Origin: Marisediminicola antarctica
Lineage (GTDB): Bacteria > Actinomycetota > Actinomycetes > Actinomycetales > Microbacteriaceae
Assembly (NCBI RefSeq): GCF_009930795.1
Contig: NZ_CP017146.1
Span: 1,674,001 to 1,738,000, forward strand
Direction: 5' to 3'
Length of the DNA: 64,000 nt
Shown: positions 50,557-59,057 of the stretch, piece after piece
Position numbering within the stretch: position 1 is the stretch's first letter
Layout: each line of letters begins with the position of its first letter
Program-made: the position numbers and the translations under genes
Notes under the pieces: model-generated
Told to the model about the DNA's origin: nothing
What the model saw: the letters and a program-made list of their open reading frames with translations, nothing else
Database searches by the model: none

Positions 50557-50573
50557 AGGATTGAGAGAACAAT

Positions 50574-51653
50574 TTGGTAAATTCAGCGGTTCGTCCTCGC
50601 CGCTCCTGGGGTCGAGTGCTCGTGGGGAGCCTGCTGCTTCTCTTGGCCGGCGCTGGTGTCGGGTGGGCGGGCGCTGCGGTCTTGGTGCCTCCCAGTAATG
50701 TACTGGATGCGACTCCGTTCACCTATGTGGATGTGGTGCCGGGTGAGGTCGGGTCGAGTATCAGCCTGAACACGGCTGCGGAGTGGTCTCTGGTTTTGGT
50801 GGGATCGAACCAGGCCGTTGGGACGGTGACGGGGGTAAATGTCACAGCTGGTCAGGAGGTGATAGTGGGCGCGACTTTGTATTCGGTCAATCTTCGCCCG
50901 GTGGTGATCGCACAAGGGGACGTGCCGGCGTTCCGTGCGCTGGCGCAGGACACGGTCGGCGCGGATGTCGCCCAATTGCAGCGAGCCCTGTCCTCGTTGA
51001 ATTTGTACCGGGGGTCGGCGTCGGGGGCGTTCACTTCGGCGACGACGACCGCGGTGAAGGCGTGGCAGAAGGCGCTGGGTGTTCCTCAGGACGGGGTGGT
51101 ACAGCCGGGGGATGTGGTGTTTGTACCGACGCTGCCGACTCGGGTGTCGTTGGACACCGAGGTTGTGACTCGTGGGGCGGTACTGATCGGGGGTGAACCG
51201 GTGGTATCTGGTTTGCCTGGTGCTCCCGCGTTCACGGTTCCGGTGACGGAGACGCAGGCGGTGCTGATGCCGACCGGTACCCGGGTGGAGATTACGAGCC
51301 CTGAGGGGGGCCTGTGGGAGGGGTACGCGACCGACCGGGCCGGTGACGATTCGACCGGGATCGTGGTGAACGTTCAAGGCAAAGACGGTGCTGTGCTGTG
51401 CGGGGACGGGTGTGCTCAGGTCCCGGTGGAGGGGCAGACGCTGTTGAGCTCGAGGATTGTGACTGTGGAAACGGTGACCGGTCTCACCGTCCCTTCCGCT
51501 GCCTTGCTGAGCAACGCGGACGGGACCGTGTCAGTCATCGACGCGGACGGTGTCGAGCATCCGGTGACTGTTTTGACCAGCGCCCGCGGCATCTCCGTGA
51601 TCATGGGTGTCGACGAGGGACTGTCCGTCCGCATCCCCGCGACCGAGGGCTGA
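50574..51653 (+). CDS. Peptidoglycan-binding membrane-fusion adaptor
   Basis: 359 residues from TTG 50574. An N-terminal helix (WGRVLVGSLLLLLAGAGVGW) anchors it. A HlyD/MacA-like beta-barrel region (GTVTGVNVTAGQEVIVGATL; VPVTETQAVLMPTGTRVEIT; TGLTVPSAALLSNADGTVSV) is interrupted at about 115-185 by a PG_binding_1 domain (GADVAQLQRALSSLNLYRGS, TTTAVKAWQKALGVPQDG). It therefore links an ABC exporter to the cell wall. Four bases separate it from the ATPase gene. This actinobacterial adaptor type is known mainly from peptide export or immunity operons. Confidence 0.85.
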   Translation: MVNSAVRPRRSWGRVLVGSLLLLLAGAGVGWAGAAVLVPPSNVLDATPFTYVDVVPGEVGSSISLNTAAEWSLVLVGSNQAVGTVTGVNVTAGQEVIVGATLYSVNLRPVVIAQGDVPAFRALAQDTVGADVAQLQRALSSLNLYRGSASGAFTSATTTAVKAWQKALGVPQDGVVQPGDVVFVPTLPTRVSLDTEVVTRGAVLIGGEPVVSGLPGAPAFTVPVTETQAVLMPTGTRVEITSPEGGLWEGYATDRAGDDSTGIVVNVQGKDGAVLCGDGCAQVPVEGQTLLSSRIVTVETVTGLTVPSAALLSNADGTVSVIDADGVEHPVTVLTSARGISVIMGVDEGLSVRIPATEG

Positions 51654-51656
51654 CCG

Positions 51657-52343
51657 GTGCCGGTCGAGCCCCCCACCTCCTTTGTTGCCGCGCCCGTGGG
51701 CGGAGAGGTGGTCGTCGAGGCGCGCGGGATGTCGTTCGGGTACGACCCGACCATGCCGGTGCTGTCCGACTGGTCCGCGACGTTTCGGGCGGCTGAGGTG
51801 GTTGCGGTGACCGGTCCGTCCGGTCGCGGGAAGTCGACCCTTTTGTACCTGCTCGGACTGATGCTCCGCCCCACCAGCGGGCAGATCCTTGTCGAGGGGG
51901 TGGATGTGTCGAAAGCGAGCGACCGTGCCCGGTCTCTGTTGCGGGCGCACCGGTTCGGTTTCGTGTTCCAGGACGCAGCTCTCGATGCCACCCGCACTGT
52001 CCTCGACAATGTCACAGAGACCTCTCTCTACCGGGGCGCGTCGAAGACTGCGGATCGGCGGCGGGCGGTGGAGCTGATGGACCAGTTCGGGGTGAACCTC
52101 CGCGCGGCCGCGAAACCCGGACAAGTGTCCGGAGGGCAGGCGCAACGCATCGCCCTCTGCAGGGCACTTCTCAACAATCCCCGCATCCTGCTCGCGGACG
52201 AGCCCACCGGGAACCTTGACGCAGTCTCCTCCGACCTCGTCATCACCGCCCTCCACACCCAAGCCGCGACCGGGACGACCGTCATCGTCGTCACCCACGA
52301 CCCGGCTCTCGTCGCTCGCTGTGACCGGAGAATCGACCTTTGA
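51657..52343 (+). CDS. ABC transporter ATP-binding protein, MacB/LolD type
   Basis: 228 residues from GTG 51657. Walker A GPSGRGKST (53-61), Q-loop Gln105, signature VSGGQAQR (157-164), Walker B ILLADEPTGNLD (177-188), H-loop VVTHDP. It overlaps the permease start (TTGA). With the adaptor and permease it makes a tripartite exporter. Confidence 0.94.
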   Translation: MPVEPPTSFVAAPVGGEVVVEARGMSFGYDPTMPVLSDWSATFRAAEVVAVTGPSGRGKSTLLYLLGLMLRPTSGQILVEGVDVSKASDRARSLLRAHRFGFVFQDAALDATRTVLDNVTETSLYRGASKTADRRRAVELMDQFGVNLRAAAKPGQVSGGQAQRIALCRALLNNPRILLADEPTGNLDAVSSDLVITALHTQAATGTTVIVVTHDPALVARCDRRIDL

Positions 52344-53443
52344 CGACCCTCCGTCGGTGGAGCGCCGCCGTCCGGGAAGCGGTCGCAACCGGGTGGGCTC
52401 AACCCGTCGCGTCGATCGTCACCATTGTGGTGATCGCGGGAATGTGCACCGCCGTGCTCCTCACAAGCGGACGGACCGTCGGTGCGGAGCAAGCCATCCT
52501 CGGCTCCATCGACGCGGAAGGTACCAGGTCCATCATCATCCGAGCCGAACCAACCGCAGGCCTCGACCCGACCGTCCTCGACCGGATCAAACAAATCCAG
52601 GGCATCCAATGGGCAGGAGCCTTCGGTCCGGCATTGGATGTCACCAACGCGGCGTTCCCCGGAGCGACCCGTGTTCCCGTCCGCCTCGCGTGGGGTGACG
52701 ACTTCCAGAGACTCGGCCTCCCGAACACATCTTCTGTCCCGGGAAGCAGCGTGTGGGCATCCTCGAGTGCCCTCGACTCCCTCGGCATGCCCGACCAGGT
52801 CGGCGGTGCGACCACCGGGGAGGGCCGCAACTTCGCAGTCGTCGGCACTCTCACCACTCCCGACTACCTGACCTTCCTCGAACCCCTCGCCATCGCCCCG
52901 CAGACCGACCGGGTCGGACAGGTGTCCGTTCTCGTCGTCGTCGCCGCACGACCGGATCTGGTTGCTCCCGTCTCCGATGCGGTCCTCTCAGTCCTCGCCG
53001 TCGACGACCCCACGCTCATTACCTTCAGCACCAGTGAGAACCTCGCGGAACTCCGCGCCCTCGTCCAAGGACAGCTCGGGTCCTTCGGGAGGAACCTTGT
53101 CATCCTGATCTTCAGTCTCACGGCCGTCCTCGTCGCCGCGATCCTCTACGGACTCGTCATGCTTCGCCGGAGAGACTTTGGCCGACGACGTGCCCTCGGC
53201 GCCTCGCGCAGCCTCATCATCGGACTGCTCCTCACCCAAACCGGGATCCTCGCCCTCACCGGGGCGGCGATCGGCAGCGCCACGGCAACGATCACCCTCA
53301 TCACCACCGGCGATCCCCTACCGGGTCCCTACTACTTCGCGGCGGTGAGCATCCTCGCCGCCGCGGTCGGCGTCACCGCAGCAGTCCTTCCCGCGATCGC
53401 CGCCGCCCAACGCGACCCACTCAAAGAACTCCGCGTACCTTGA
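52340..53443 (+). CDS. FtsX-type ABC permease
   Basis: 367 residues from TTG 52340. TM1 (IVTIVVIAGMCTAVLLTSG), an extracytoplasmic domain of about 200 residues, then three helices (NLVILIFSLTAVLVAAILYG; LLLTQTGILALTGAAIGSAT; AAVSILAAAVGVTAAVLPAI) with the coupling segment RRDFGRRRALGASRSL and the terminal RDPLKELRVP typical of MacB-like permeases. Probably moves a peptide or lipid away from the membrane. Confidence 0.9.
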   Translation: MTTLRRWSAAVREAVATGWAQPVASIVTIVVIAGMCTAVLLTSGRTVGAEQAILGSIDAEGTRSIIIRAEPTAGLDPTVLDRIKQIQGIQWAGAFGPALDVTNAAFPGATRVPVRLAWGDDFQRLGLPNTSSVPGSSVWASSSALDSLGMPDQVGGATTGEGRNFAVVGTLTTPDYLTFLEPLAIAPQTDRVGQVSVLVVVAARPDLVAPVSDAVLSVLAVDDPTLITFSTSENLAELRALVQGQLGSFGRNLVILIFSLTAVLVAAILYGLVMLRRRDFGRRRALGASRSLIIGLLLTQTGILALTGAAIGSATATITLITTGDPLPGPYYFAAVSILAAAVGVTAAVLPAIAAAQRDPLKELRVP

Positions 53444-53765
53444 GGGTCCAACGCTAGCCGGAGTGCACCGCGGAGCTTCGGGCATACCGGAACGTCACCG
53501 CCGCGGAGAAAGAATTCCGGGTCAGATGCACCCTCGCCACTAGGCTCGAGATTACGCATCCCCGGTCAAATTCTGAAGAAGTGACTGACGTCCGTAGCGC
53601 TTCACGTCGACCTGACCTATGTGGAACCTCATCTAGCCGTCATCGGGGGGCCACTTTGGCTGACATAGCCGATCCACTAGCAGCAGCACATCGTGACCCG
53701 GTACGCGAGCTTCGTGATCCGTGAGTCTCGAGCTGGAGGCCCTCACCGGCACCCCGCCCCCCTTC
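53444..53765. other. Convergent intergenic region
   Basis: No gene on either strand. It separates the exporter operon from the convergent lipoprotein gene. No clear terminator hairpin seen. Confidence 0.4.
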
Positions 53766-54296
53766 TCAGTAATCGTCTAGTGAGACATTCGGCTGTGGGC
53801 AGGTTTCCTGGATCTGGATCCACTCATCTTCCGGCATTGCCGGGAGCTCCCCGTAGGCGGTCCAGCTTCCCCGTTCATCGATGTATGCCTGCAGGGTGGG
53901 AGGGTCACTAAGACCGTCGTAACCTTCTCCGCGCAAGCAGTCGAGGGTGTCCACCTGCAGCGCGTAGCCGTCATTCAGCAACTCGTCGGTCAGCACGACA
54001 TCCTCTCCGTCGGCGACGTCGAAGCCGCATCCCGCCTGAGCGGCGTCGTATTGATCTTCCTGCTCAGAGGGAAATTCGGCAGCGACCCCGCCTCCGCGCC
54101 CGATTGAGACATCCCAACCTTTCTCCTGCATGCACACCAGCAGTTGCTGTTCTTCCGGGGTGCCCTCTTGCAAGTATTCCGAGGAACGCTCAATGGCACC
54201 CGTGGAGCAACCACTGATTAGCGCCACGCAGACGCTGAGCGTCAGGACGACAACCGACTTCGGCAACGACTGTCTCCAAGTTTTTGTCACGCGCAC
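53766..54296 (-). CDS. Lipoprotein following the small secreted protein
   Basis: 176 residues. Lipobox LISGC (VVVLTLSVCVALISGCSTGA). The mature acidic protein has four more cysteines arranged LVCMQEKGW, AGCGFDV, DCLRGEGY and ETCPQP, suggesting two disulfides. It repeats a C..x..G-W/Y motif (CMQEKGWDV and CLRGEGYDG). It starts 10 bp inside the upstream secreted-protein gene, so the two are co-translated. A lipid-anchored immunity or chaperone role for the partner is inference. Confidence 0.8.
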   Translation of the reverse strand: MRVTKTWRQSLPKSVVVLTLSVCVALISGCSTGAIERSSEYLQEGTPEEQQLLVCMQEKGWDVSIGRGGGVAAEFPSEQEDQYDAAQAGCGFDVADGEDVVLTDELLNDGYALQVDTLDCLRGEGYDGLSDPPTLQAYIDERGSWTAYGELPAMPEDEWIQIQETCPQPNVSLDDY

Positions 54297-54637
54297 TCGT
54301 AGTTGAGGTAATAGATCGAGCCGCTTGTTGCAAGGCTCGAACTGCTAACACTGGGCCAGTTGGTGTAAGCCCTGCGAGTTTCGGGAAAGATCAGCAGACC
54401 GTTGAACGTTGTTGTCTTAATCACGCCGTTTCGCACGCTCTTATGGACGGCGTCAAGAGTCGTTTGCGACCTGGTGACAACCGTTTTAGCGCCACAGCTG
54501 GTGGAGCCGAGAGAGGTGGAGGCGGCGTACGCCGGCGCAACCGCAAGAGTGGCGAGCAGAACACCACTTGCCGCCGCCGCCACAGCCATGGGGAGCAACT
54601 TCCGCGAATTCTGCTGAGTACTCAGATGTGACTGCAT
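54287..54637 (-). CDS. Small secreted two-cysteine protein, bacteriocin-like
   Basis: 116 residues from ATG 54637 (AAGGG upstream). The signal peptide (RKLLPMAVAAAASGVLLATL, cleavage after PAYA) leaves a mature protein of about 78 residues with one Cys near the start (GSTSCGAKTV) and one near the end (YYLNYECA), rich in Ser/Thr. Size, export and single potential disulfide are like lactococcin-972-type or other actinobacterial secreted peptides, though no family signature is certain. Overlaps the lipoprotein gene, and lies opposite a wall-linked ABC exporter. A protein of similar layout is at the window's right edge. Confidence 0.7.
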   Translation of the reverse strand: MQSHLSTQQNSRKLLPMAVAAAASGVLLATLAVAPAYAASTSLGSTSCGAKTVVTRSQTTLDAVHKSVRNGVIKTTTFNGLLIFPETRRAYTNWPSVSSSSLATSGSIYYLNYECA

Positions 54638-54729
54638 AATTTCGTTGCCCTTCATCATTGAACAGAACGTGCTGGACGCCGGGTACGGGCTCATTGTGCG
54701 CTTGCTTCCCCCATGTGTCAATGAAACGC

Positions 54730-56100
54730 GTTGACTCATAAGAAACCTCCGCGTAGCCGTATTCGTTGCCTCATGTGAGAACCTCCGCTTCGGCGTGGTT
54801 CGAGTCGTGGGTGGTGGATGTGGGTTACGCCCGTTTCTATGGAGCTGACGATGACGCAGCGGCAGGCTGTGACGAAGAAGAAAGCGCTCGCGTACCGGAG
54901 CGCCGACCGGGCCGGCAAGTCCCGGATACTGACCGAGCTGGTGGAGCTGACCGGGTGGCATCGCGACTACGCCCGGGCCGCGTTGCGGTCGGCGTTGACG
55001 CTCAAGGCAGTCAAGCCCAGGGCGGGGCGGGCGCCGACCTACGGTCCGGCGGTGACGGGGGCTCTGGTGAGGTGCTGGGCGGTGCTGCGGGCGCCGGCTG
55101 GGAAGCGCCTCGCGCCGATGCTGCCGGTGCTGGTGCCGTTGCTGCGCCGCGATAACGAGCTCGACCTCACCGATGCCGAGGCGGCCCTGCTGGTGCGGAT
55201 GAGCGCGGCGACGATCGATCGGCGGCTCGCGCCGGAGCGGGCGAAGCTGCTCTCTCGCGGTCGGTCACATACCAAGCCCGGGACGCTGCTGAAGTCGCAG
55301 ATCCCGATCCGAACCTGGGCCGACTGGGACGACGCGGTCCCGGGGTTCGTGGAGATCGATCTGGTCGGCCACGAGGGCGGGAACGCGTCGGGCGAGTTCT
55401 GTTTCACCCTGACGGTCACTGACATCGCGACCGGGTGGACGGTGAACCGGTCGGTCAAGAACAAGGCCGAGAAATGGGTGTTTGAGGCGCTCATGCACGT
55501 GCGCCGGGTGTTCCCCTTCCCGATCATCGGCATCGATTCGGACAACGGGTCCGAGTTCATCAACCACCACTTGTTCGACTACTGCGTGGCGAACAAGATC
55601 ACCTTCACCAGGTCCCGGGCGAGTCACAGCAACGACGGCGCCCACGTCGAGCAGAAGAACTGGACCCACGTGCGCGAGCTCGGCTACCACCGCTACGACA
55701 CCCCGGCAGAGCTGACCCTGCTGAACGAGATCTGGGAACTCGACCGGGTGTTCACGAACTACCTCCTGCCGCAGCAGAAGCTCGTGTTCAAGCAACGCAA
55801 CGGCGCGAAAGTGCCCAAACGGTACGACGTCGCGACTACTCCGCACCAGCGCGCCATCGCCCGCGAAGACATGCGGAAGATGCCGATCATCAAGATGAAC
55901 GCGGAGTTCAAACGAGTCCACCCCGCAGCCCAGTCCCGGAAGATCCTCGCGCTCACCGGACAGCTCGAAACCCTCGCGCTGGCGAAGAAACCCGCGGCCG
56001 TGAAACCGCCCGTTAATCAGACATTCAGCGGCTGAGATCCACGGAGGTTTTCAACTGAGGCAATGAATCAACCTTCCCGGAGGTATTGACATGAGGCAAC
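54730..56100 (+). mobile_element. Insertion sequence with integrase-core transposase
   Basis: Both ends carry two related repeats: GTTGACTCATAAGAAACCTC (54730) and GTTGCCTCATGTGAGAACCT (54765) on the left, and their inverted counterparts GTTGCCTCATGTCAATACCT (from 56100 inward) and ATTGCCTCAGTTGAAAACCT (from 56064 inward) on the right, spaced 35 and 36 bp. One transposase gene lies between. No obvious target duplication. It inserted just upstream of the small secreted-protein gene, possibly affecting its promoter. Confidence 0.75.
54851..56035 (+). CDS. DDE integrase-core transposase
   Basis: 394 residues from ATG 54851 (GGAG upstream). An N-terminal helix-turn-helix segment (KALAYRSADRAGKSRILTEL, TGWHRDYARAALRSALTL) precedes an RNase-H-like core: VEIDLVGHEGGNASG (first Asp), IIGIDSDNGSEFINHHLF (second Asp), and SNDGAHVEQKNWTHVRELGY (Glu). 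The family is the rve-type group often annotated as ISNCY or integrase catalytic domain. Intact. Confidence 0.9.
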   Translation: MTQRQAVTKKKALAYRSADRAGKSRILTELVELTGWHRDYARAALRSALTLKAVKPRAGRAPTYGPAVTGALVRCWAVLRAPAGKRLAPMLPVLVPLLRRDNELDLTDAEAALLVRMSAATIDRRLAPERAKLLSRGRSHTKPGTLLKSQIPIRTWADWDDAVPGFVEIDLVGHEGGNASGEFCFTLTVTDIATGWTVNRSVKNKAEKWVFEALMHVRRVFPFPIIGIDSDNGSEFINHHLFDYCVANKITFTRSRASHSNDGAHVEQKNWTHVRELGYHRYDTPAELTLLNEIWELDRVFTNYLLPQQKLVFKQRNGAKVPKRYDVATTPHQRAIAREDMRKMPIIKMNAEFKRVHPAAQSRKILALTGQLETLALAKKPAAVKPPVNQTFSG

Positions 56101-56230
56101 AGGTGAAAGATCGAGCCGTCTAAGCGAGCCGAAGGCACTACAAGATTCGGCAGCCGTCATCTGCTGGCCCGCTGCGCCCGGCGGAGGGGATTCGTCAATG
56201 GCTGTCGTGTCCGGGCAGCGCCCGTAAAAC

Positions 56231-56319
56231 GGACGATCACCGGGCGGCTTTTCAGGTGCGCAGGACAGCGGGATCGGTGCCCGATTCCGACCGAGGGGGG
56301 TGCCCGGAAGGGGAACCTT
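56231..56319 (+). repeat. Dispersed ~90-bp intergenic repeat, copy 3
   Basis: Starts GGACGATCACCGGGCGGC followed by TTTTC, and ends GGTGCCCGGAAGGGGAACCT; 68 bp between blocks. The first block with the preceding GCGCCCG could form a terminator-like hairpin. Confidence 0.65.
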
Positions 56320-56480
56320 CAGCGAGATGAGTCCTCGGAAGTTCGGCTAGCAGTCTGCGCCTCGAGTATTGCAAGCATCTTTTCGCTCGCGTCCCGAGTT
56401 CGATGAAGCGCACCGACGATGCTGATGCTCGCGAACAAGACGATGAGGATGAGGGCGACCAGCAGCCAGATGGGATCCAT
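56319..56480 (-). CDS. Small single-helix membrane protein (53 aa)
   Basis: ATG 56480 with AAAGGAT seven bases upstream. Sequence: DPIWLLVALILIVLFASISI (membrane helix), then a charged helical tail (LHRTRDASEKMLAILEAQTA, SRTSEDSSR). Layout of a bitopic small protein with a cytoplasmic coiled-coil-like tail. Too short for family assignment. Its 3' end touches the dispersed repeat. Confidence 0.5.
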   Translation of the reverse strand: MDPIWLLVALILIVLFASISIVGALHRTRDASEKMLAILEAQTASRTSEDSSR

Positions 56481-56747
56481 ATTCTTATCCTTTCACCACC
56501 TCGCGCCACCGCCCGCATGCGCAACGGTCACCGAACGCCCTACGTCCGGTGGCGGATCCCTTGGCGGGCACCATCCGCCGTTTCCGGTGCGATGATCACG
56601 TTTATTATGCGAGCTAATCGGCTCGTCTTTAGGAGAGCCTTCGACCACGACGGTCGAGTCCCGTGCTGACCCTGTCCTCTGAGGGCAGCCCTCTTTCGGC
56701 TGTTCGGAGTTGGGTGCGACGCCGCGAGAGCAGTCGTGACAATCGGC

Positions 56748-56924
56748 TCAATCTGCTGAGGCTCGTCCACGGACCAGCAACCAGGCTCCAACCATCGCTC
56801 CCACGATAAGGAGGGGCGTGAGGAGGTATCCGATGGTTCCCAGGTAGCTGACAATCATGAGAGCGACTCTACCCGCTTCCACCTTCGCGAGGTAAGTAGC
56901 TAGAGCTCTTCCTGCTCGTTTCAT
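56748..56924 (-). CDS. Small membrane protein (58 aa)
   Basis: ATG 56924 preceded by GGGAAGGGGG. A basic amphipathic N-terminus (KRAGRALATYLAKVEAGRVA) and one or two hydrophobic segments (IVSYLGTIGYLLTPLLIVGA, VGAWLLVRG). Unrecognised. The alternative internal ATG (56858) would give only the hydrophobic part. 56925-57192 is otherwise empty. Confidence 0.45.
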   Translation of the reverse strand: MKRAGRALATYLAKVEAGRVALMIVSYLGTIGYLLTPLLIVGAMVGAWLLVRGRASAD

Positions 56925-57192
56925 CCCCCTTCCCAGCTCAAGTCTTCTTGGATGCACTACCTGTCAAGGCCAAGGTGGTCTACCTGAGTCCTTTGACAAT
57001 CCAAGAAAGTTGCCCACAGCCCGGAAAAGCGCCCTAGAGCGATCGACTAACCTCCCTGCAGGACGCACGTAAGCGGATCCGGCAGTGGAAACCAGGGTAC
57101 TGCCAGACACGGAAGGCTTGGGTGGCGTTGCGCATTCGTGGCGTCTTTGGCTGCTTCGTGAACTTAATTGGTTGGATTGAGCAATACCTACT

Positions 57193-57786
57193 GTGAGTAG
57201 TGACAGAGAGAACATCTTCCGGGCCAGGGATGACCCGGGCGCATTCGCGGCCGTGTTTGACAAGTATTCAGCGCTCGTCCACCGCTACGTCGCCCGACGG
57301 GTGGACGCTCAGGTGGCGGACGACGTGATGTCTGAGACCTTCCTCGTGGCATTCGAACGACGTGCGTCTTTTGACGGGTCTGAAGATGCGCGACCGTGGC
57401 TTCTGGGTATCGCGACGAATCTCATCAAGAAGCATGCCCGACTCGAAGCTAAGGCGTGGAAAGGTCTCGTCGCGGCTGATCTTGGCGAAGTGCGCCTTGA
57501 TGCGATCGACGAGGCGAACGCTCGCCTTGATGCGACCGCGACCGCGAAGCGGATAGGCGCAGCACTTCGTCGACTCCCGGCGGGCGACCGGGACGCACTT
57601 CTGCTCTACGCATGGGGCGACCTCAACTATGAGGGTGTCGCTGTCGCCCTGAACATACCGGTGGGCACTGTCCGCTCACGACTGAACCGCGCACGCCACA
57701 AGCTGCGCATCGCGATCGATCCGGGCGCCGCCCGTGACGAGGAGGTTGAACATGAACGAGGTCTCGCTCCTGCGTCAGATTCGTAG
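57193..57786 (+). CDS. ECF sigma factor (intact copy)
   Basis: 197 residues from GTG 57193. Region 2: FAAVFDKYSALVHRYVARRV, DAQVADDVMSETFLVAFERR, DARPWLLGIATNLIKKHARL. Region 4: LRRLPAGDRDALLLYAWGDL, NYEGVAVALNIPVGTVRSRL. Belongs with the CU044_5270-like partner that starts 35 bp before its stop. The last 143 bp are duplicated at 48759, where the gene is cut by IS21. Confidence 0.92.
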   Translation: MSSDRENIFRARDDPGAFAAVFDKYSALVHRYVARRVDAQVADDVMSETFLVAFERRASFDGSEDARPWLLGIATNLIKKHARLEAKAWKGLVAADLGEVRLDAIDEANARLDATATAKRIGAALRRLPAGDRDALLLYAWGDLNYEGVAVALNIPVGTVRSRLNRARHKLRIAIDPGAARDEEVEHERGLAPASDS

Positions 57787-58940
57787 TGACGCACCCGAAC
57801 CCGAACGGGAGGCGGTCGATCAAGCGCGCGCTGCGCTGTTCGAGCGGATCCACGCCGACGCCATACCCGGCGCCCGGTCCGTTCCGGCGAAGCGTCACCG
57901 TCGTGCACGATGGGCTGGGCTGGGGGTGCTGGGCGCTGGTGCTCTGACCGTGGCGCTCGTGGCCACGAACTTGCTCGGCGTGGGCGACTGGCGGGGTGGT
58001 GCAGACCCTGCCGCCGAGAACGCTCTCAACCAAGCGGCACTCGCGTCCATCGACACGTCCGATCCGGCACTGCTTCCAGGTCAGTATCTTCTAGTGGAGT
58101 CCAACTCGGTGTACGGCAACACCACCCAGGTCGACGACGGCGAATATGTTTCGTATCTCACTCTTAATAAGGACAAGCTCTACGTACCCGCCGACCAGTC
58201 CGATGAATGGATCTGGGAACGCGGAGCCCGTGTTCCCTACCAGTCCTTCAACGCGGAGGGTGAAGCGCTCGCACAGCGCGAGTACGCCGCAGCAGGGCAA
58301 ACGGGGGAAACACTTCGCGCGCCAAATGCCGAGTTCTACGGAAACTCTGTCATCCCCGACTTCGAGGCCTTGCCAAAGGATCCGCAACAACTACTCGACT
58401 ACATCTACAAGACCACAGAAGGCCAGGGAATTTCCGCCGACTGGATGGCGCTGCTATGGATCACGGAGGCGCTGCGAACTGGTGTAACACCCGCTGACGT
58501 GCGCGCAAATCTCTACCTAGCTGTCGCAGGCATCCCTGGCGTTGAGATCACCGAACAAACCGCGAACCTCGACGGCCAGACCGGCATCGCGATCGGCCGC
58601 TACGAAAGTAAGGACGATTCCCGGCAAGACATCATCATCGACCCCGACACTGGGACACTCATTGGAGAACGCCGCATCGACTACAGCGGCGATTGGGGCT
58701 ACCCGGCCAACACAGTGCGAAGCTTCACCGCCATCAAAACCTCTGTCGTCGACTCTGCGCCGGACGGCGGCACCCAGAACGGGCACCTCGACGGGGAAGG
58801 ATGCACAGATCTGGGCAGCGGAGCATTCCAATGCTGAACCTTCCAGCACCCATCCCCCCAAATGCAATCGACCTCCCGCCGACTTTGTCGATCCCGATTC
58901 CGGTCGAAGCATCTGAGAAGCGCTGAAACACAAACGGACG
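57644..58940 (+). repeat. 1.3-kb segmental duplication, copy 2
   Basis: Twin of 48759-50054. Probably the parental copy, since it has the whole sigma gene upstream and the whole terminator downstream. Confidence 0.9.
57752..58837 (+). CDS. CU044_5270-like membrane protein, copy 2
   Basis: 361 residues, nearly identical to 48867-49952. One transmembrane helix after a short cytoplasmic anti-sigma-like segment, large extracellular domain ending GEGCTDLGSGAFQC with two cysteines. Coupled to the intact sigma factor by overlap and a perfect AGGAGG site. Expected role: hold or modulate the sigma factor in response to an envelope signal. Confidence 0.88.
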   Translation: MNEVSLLRQIRSDAPEPEREAVDQARAALFERIHADAIPGARSVPAKRHRRARWAGLGVLGAGALTVALVATNLLGVGDWRGGADPAAENALNQAALASIDTSDPALLPGQYLLVESNSVYGNTTQVDDGEYVSYLTLNKDKLYVPADQSDEWIWERGARVPYQSFNAEGEALAQREYAAAGQTGETLRAPNAEFYGNSVIPDFEALPKDPQQLLDYIYKTTEGQGISADWMALLWITEALRTGVTPADVRANLYLAVAGIPGVEITEQTANLDGQTGIAIGRYESKDDSRQDIIIDPDTGTLIGERRIDYSGDWGYPANTVRSFTAIKTSVVDSAPDGGTQNGHLDGEGCTDLGSGAFQC

Positions 58941-58970
58941 GCCCGCGCAGCAGCGCGGGCCGTCCGTTTG
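58931..58970. terminator. Bidirectional terminator-like hairpin
   Basis: Perfect 18-bp arms (CAAACGGACGGCCCGCGC and complement) with AGCA loop, ending CCGTTTG. It follows the CU044_5270-like gene by 93 bp. In the other copy only the first 10 bp of the left arm remain. Confidence 0.8.
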
Positions 58971-59057
58971 GGAGTTGACTGTGCCGCGAACTTCGTGTGC
59001 TCGCCCCTGGGCTGCCTCTGAAGTCAGGCCTGCCCGTAAGCCGGACGGCGGATTCAA

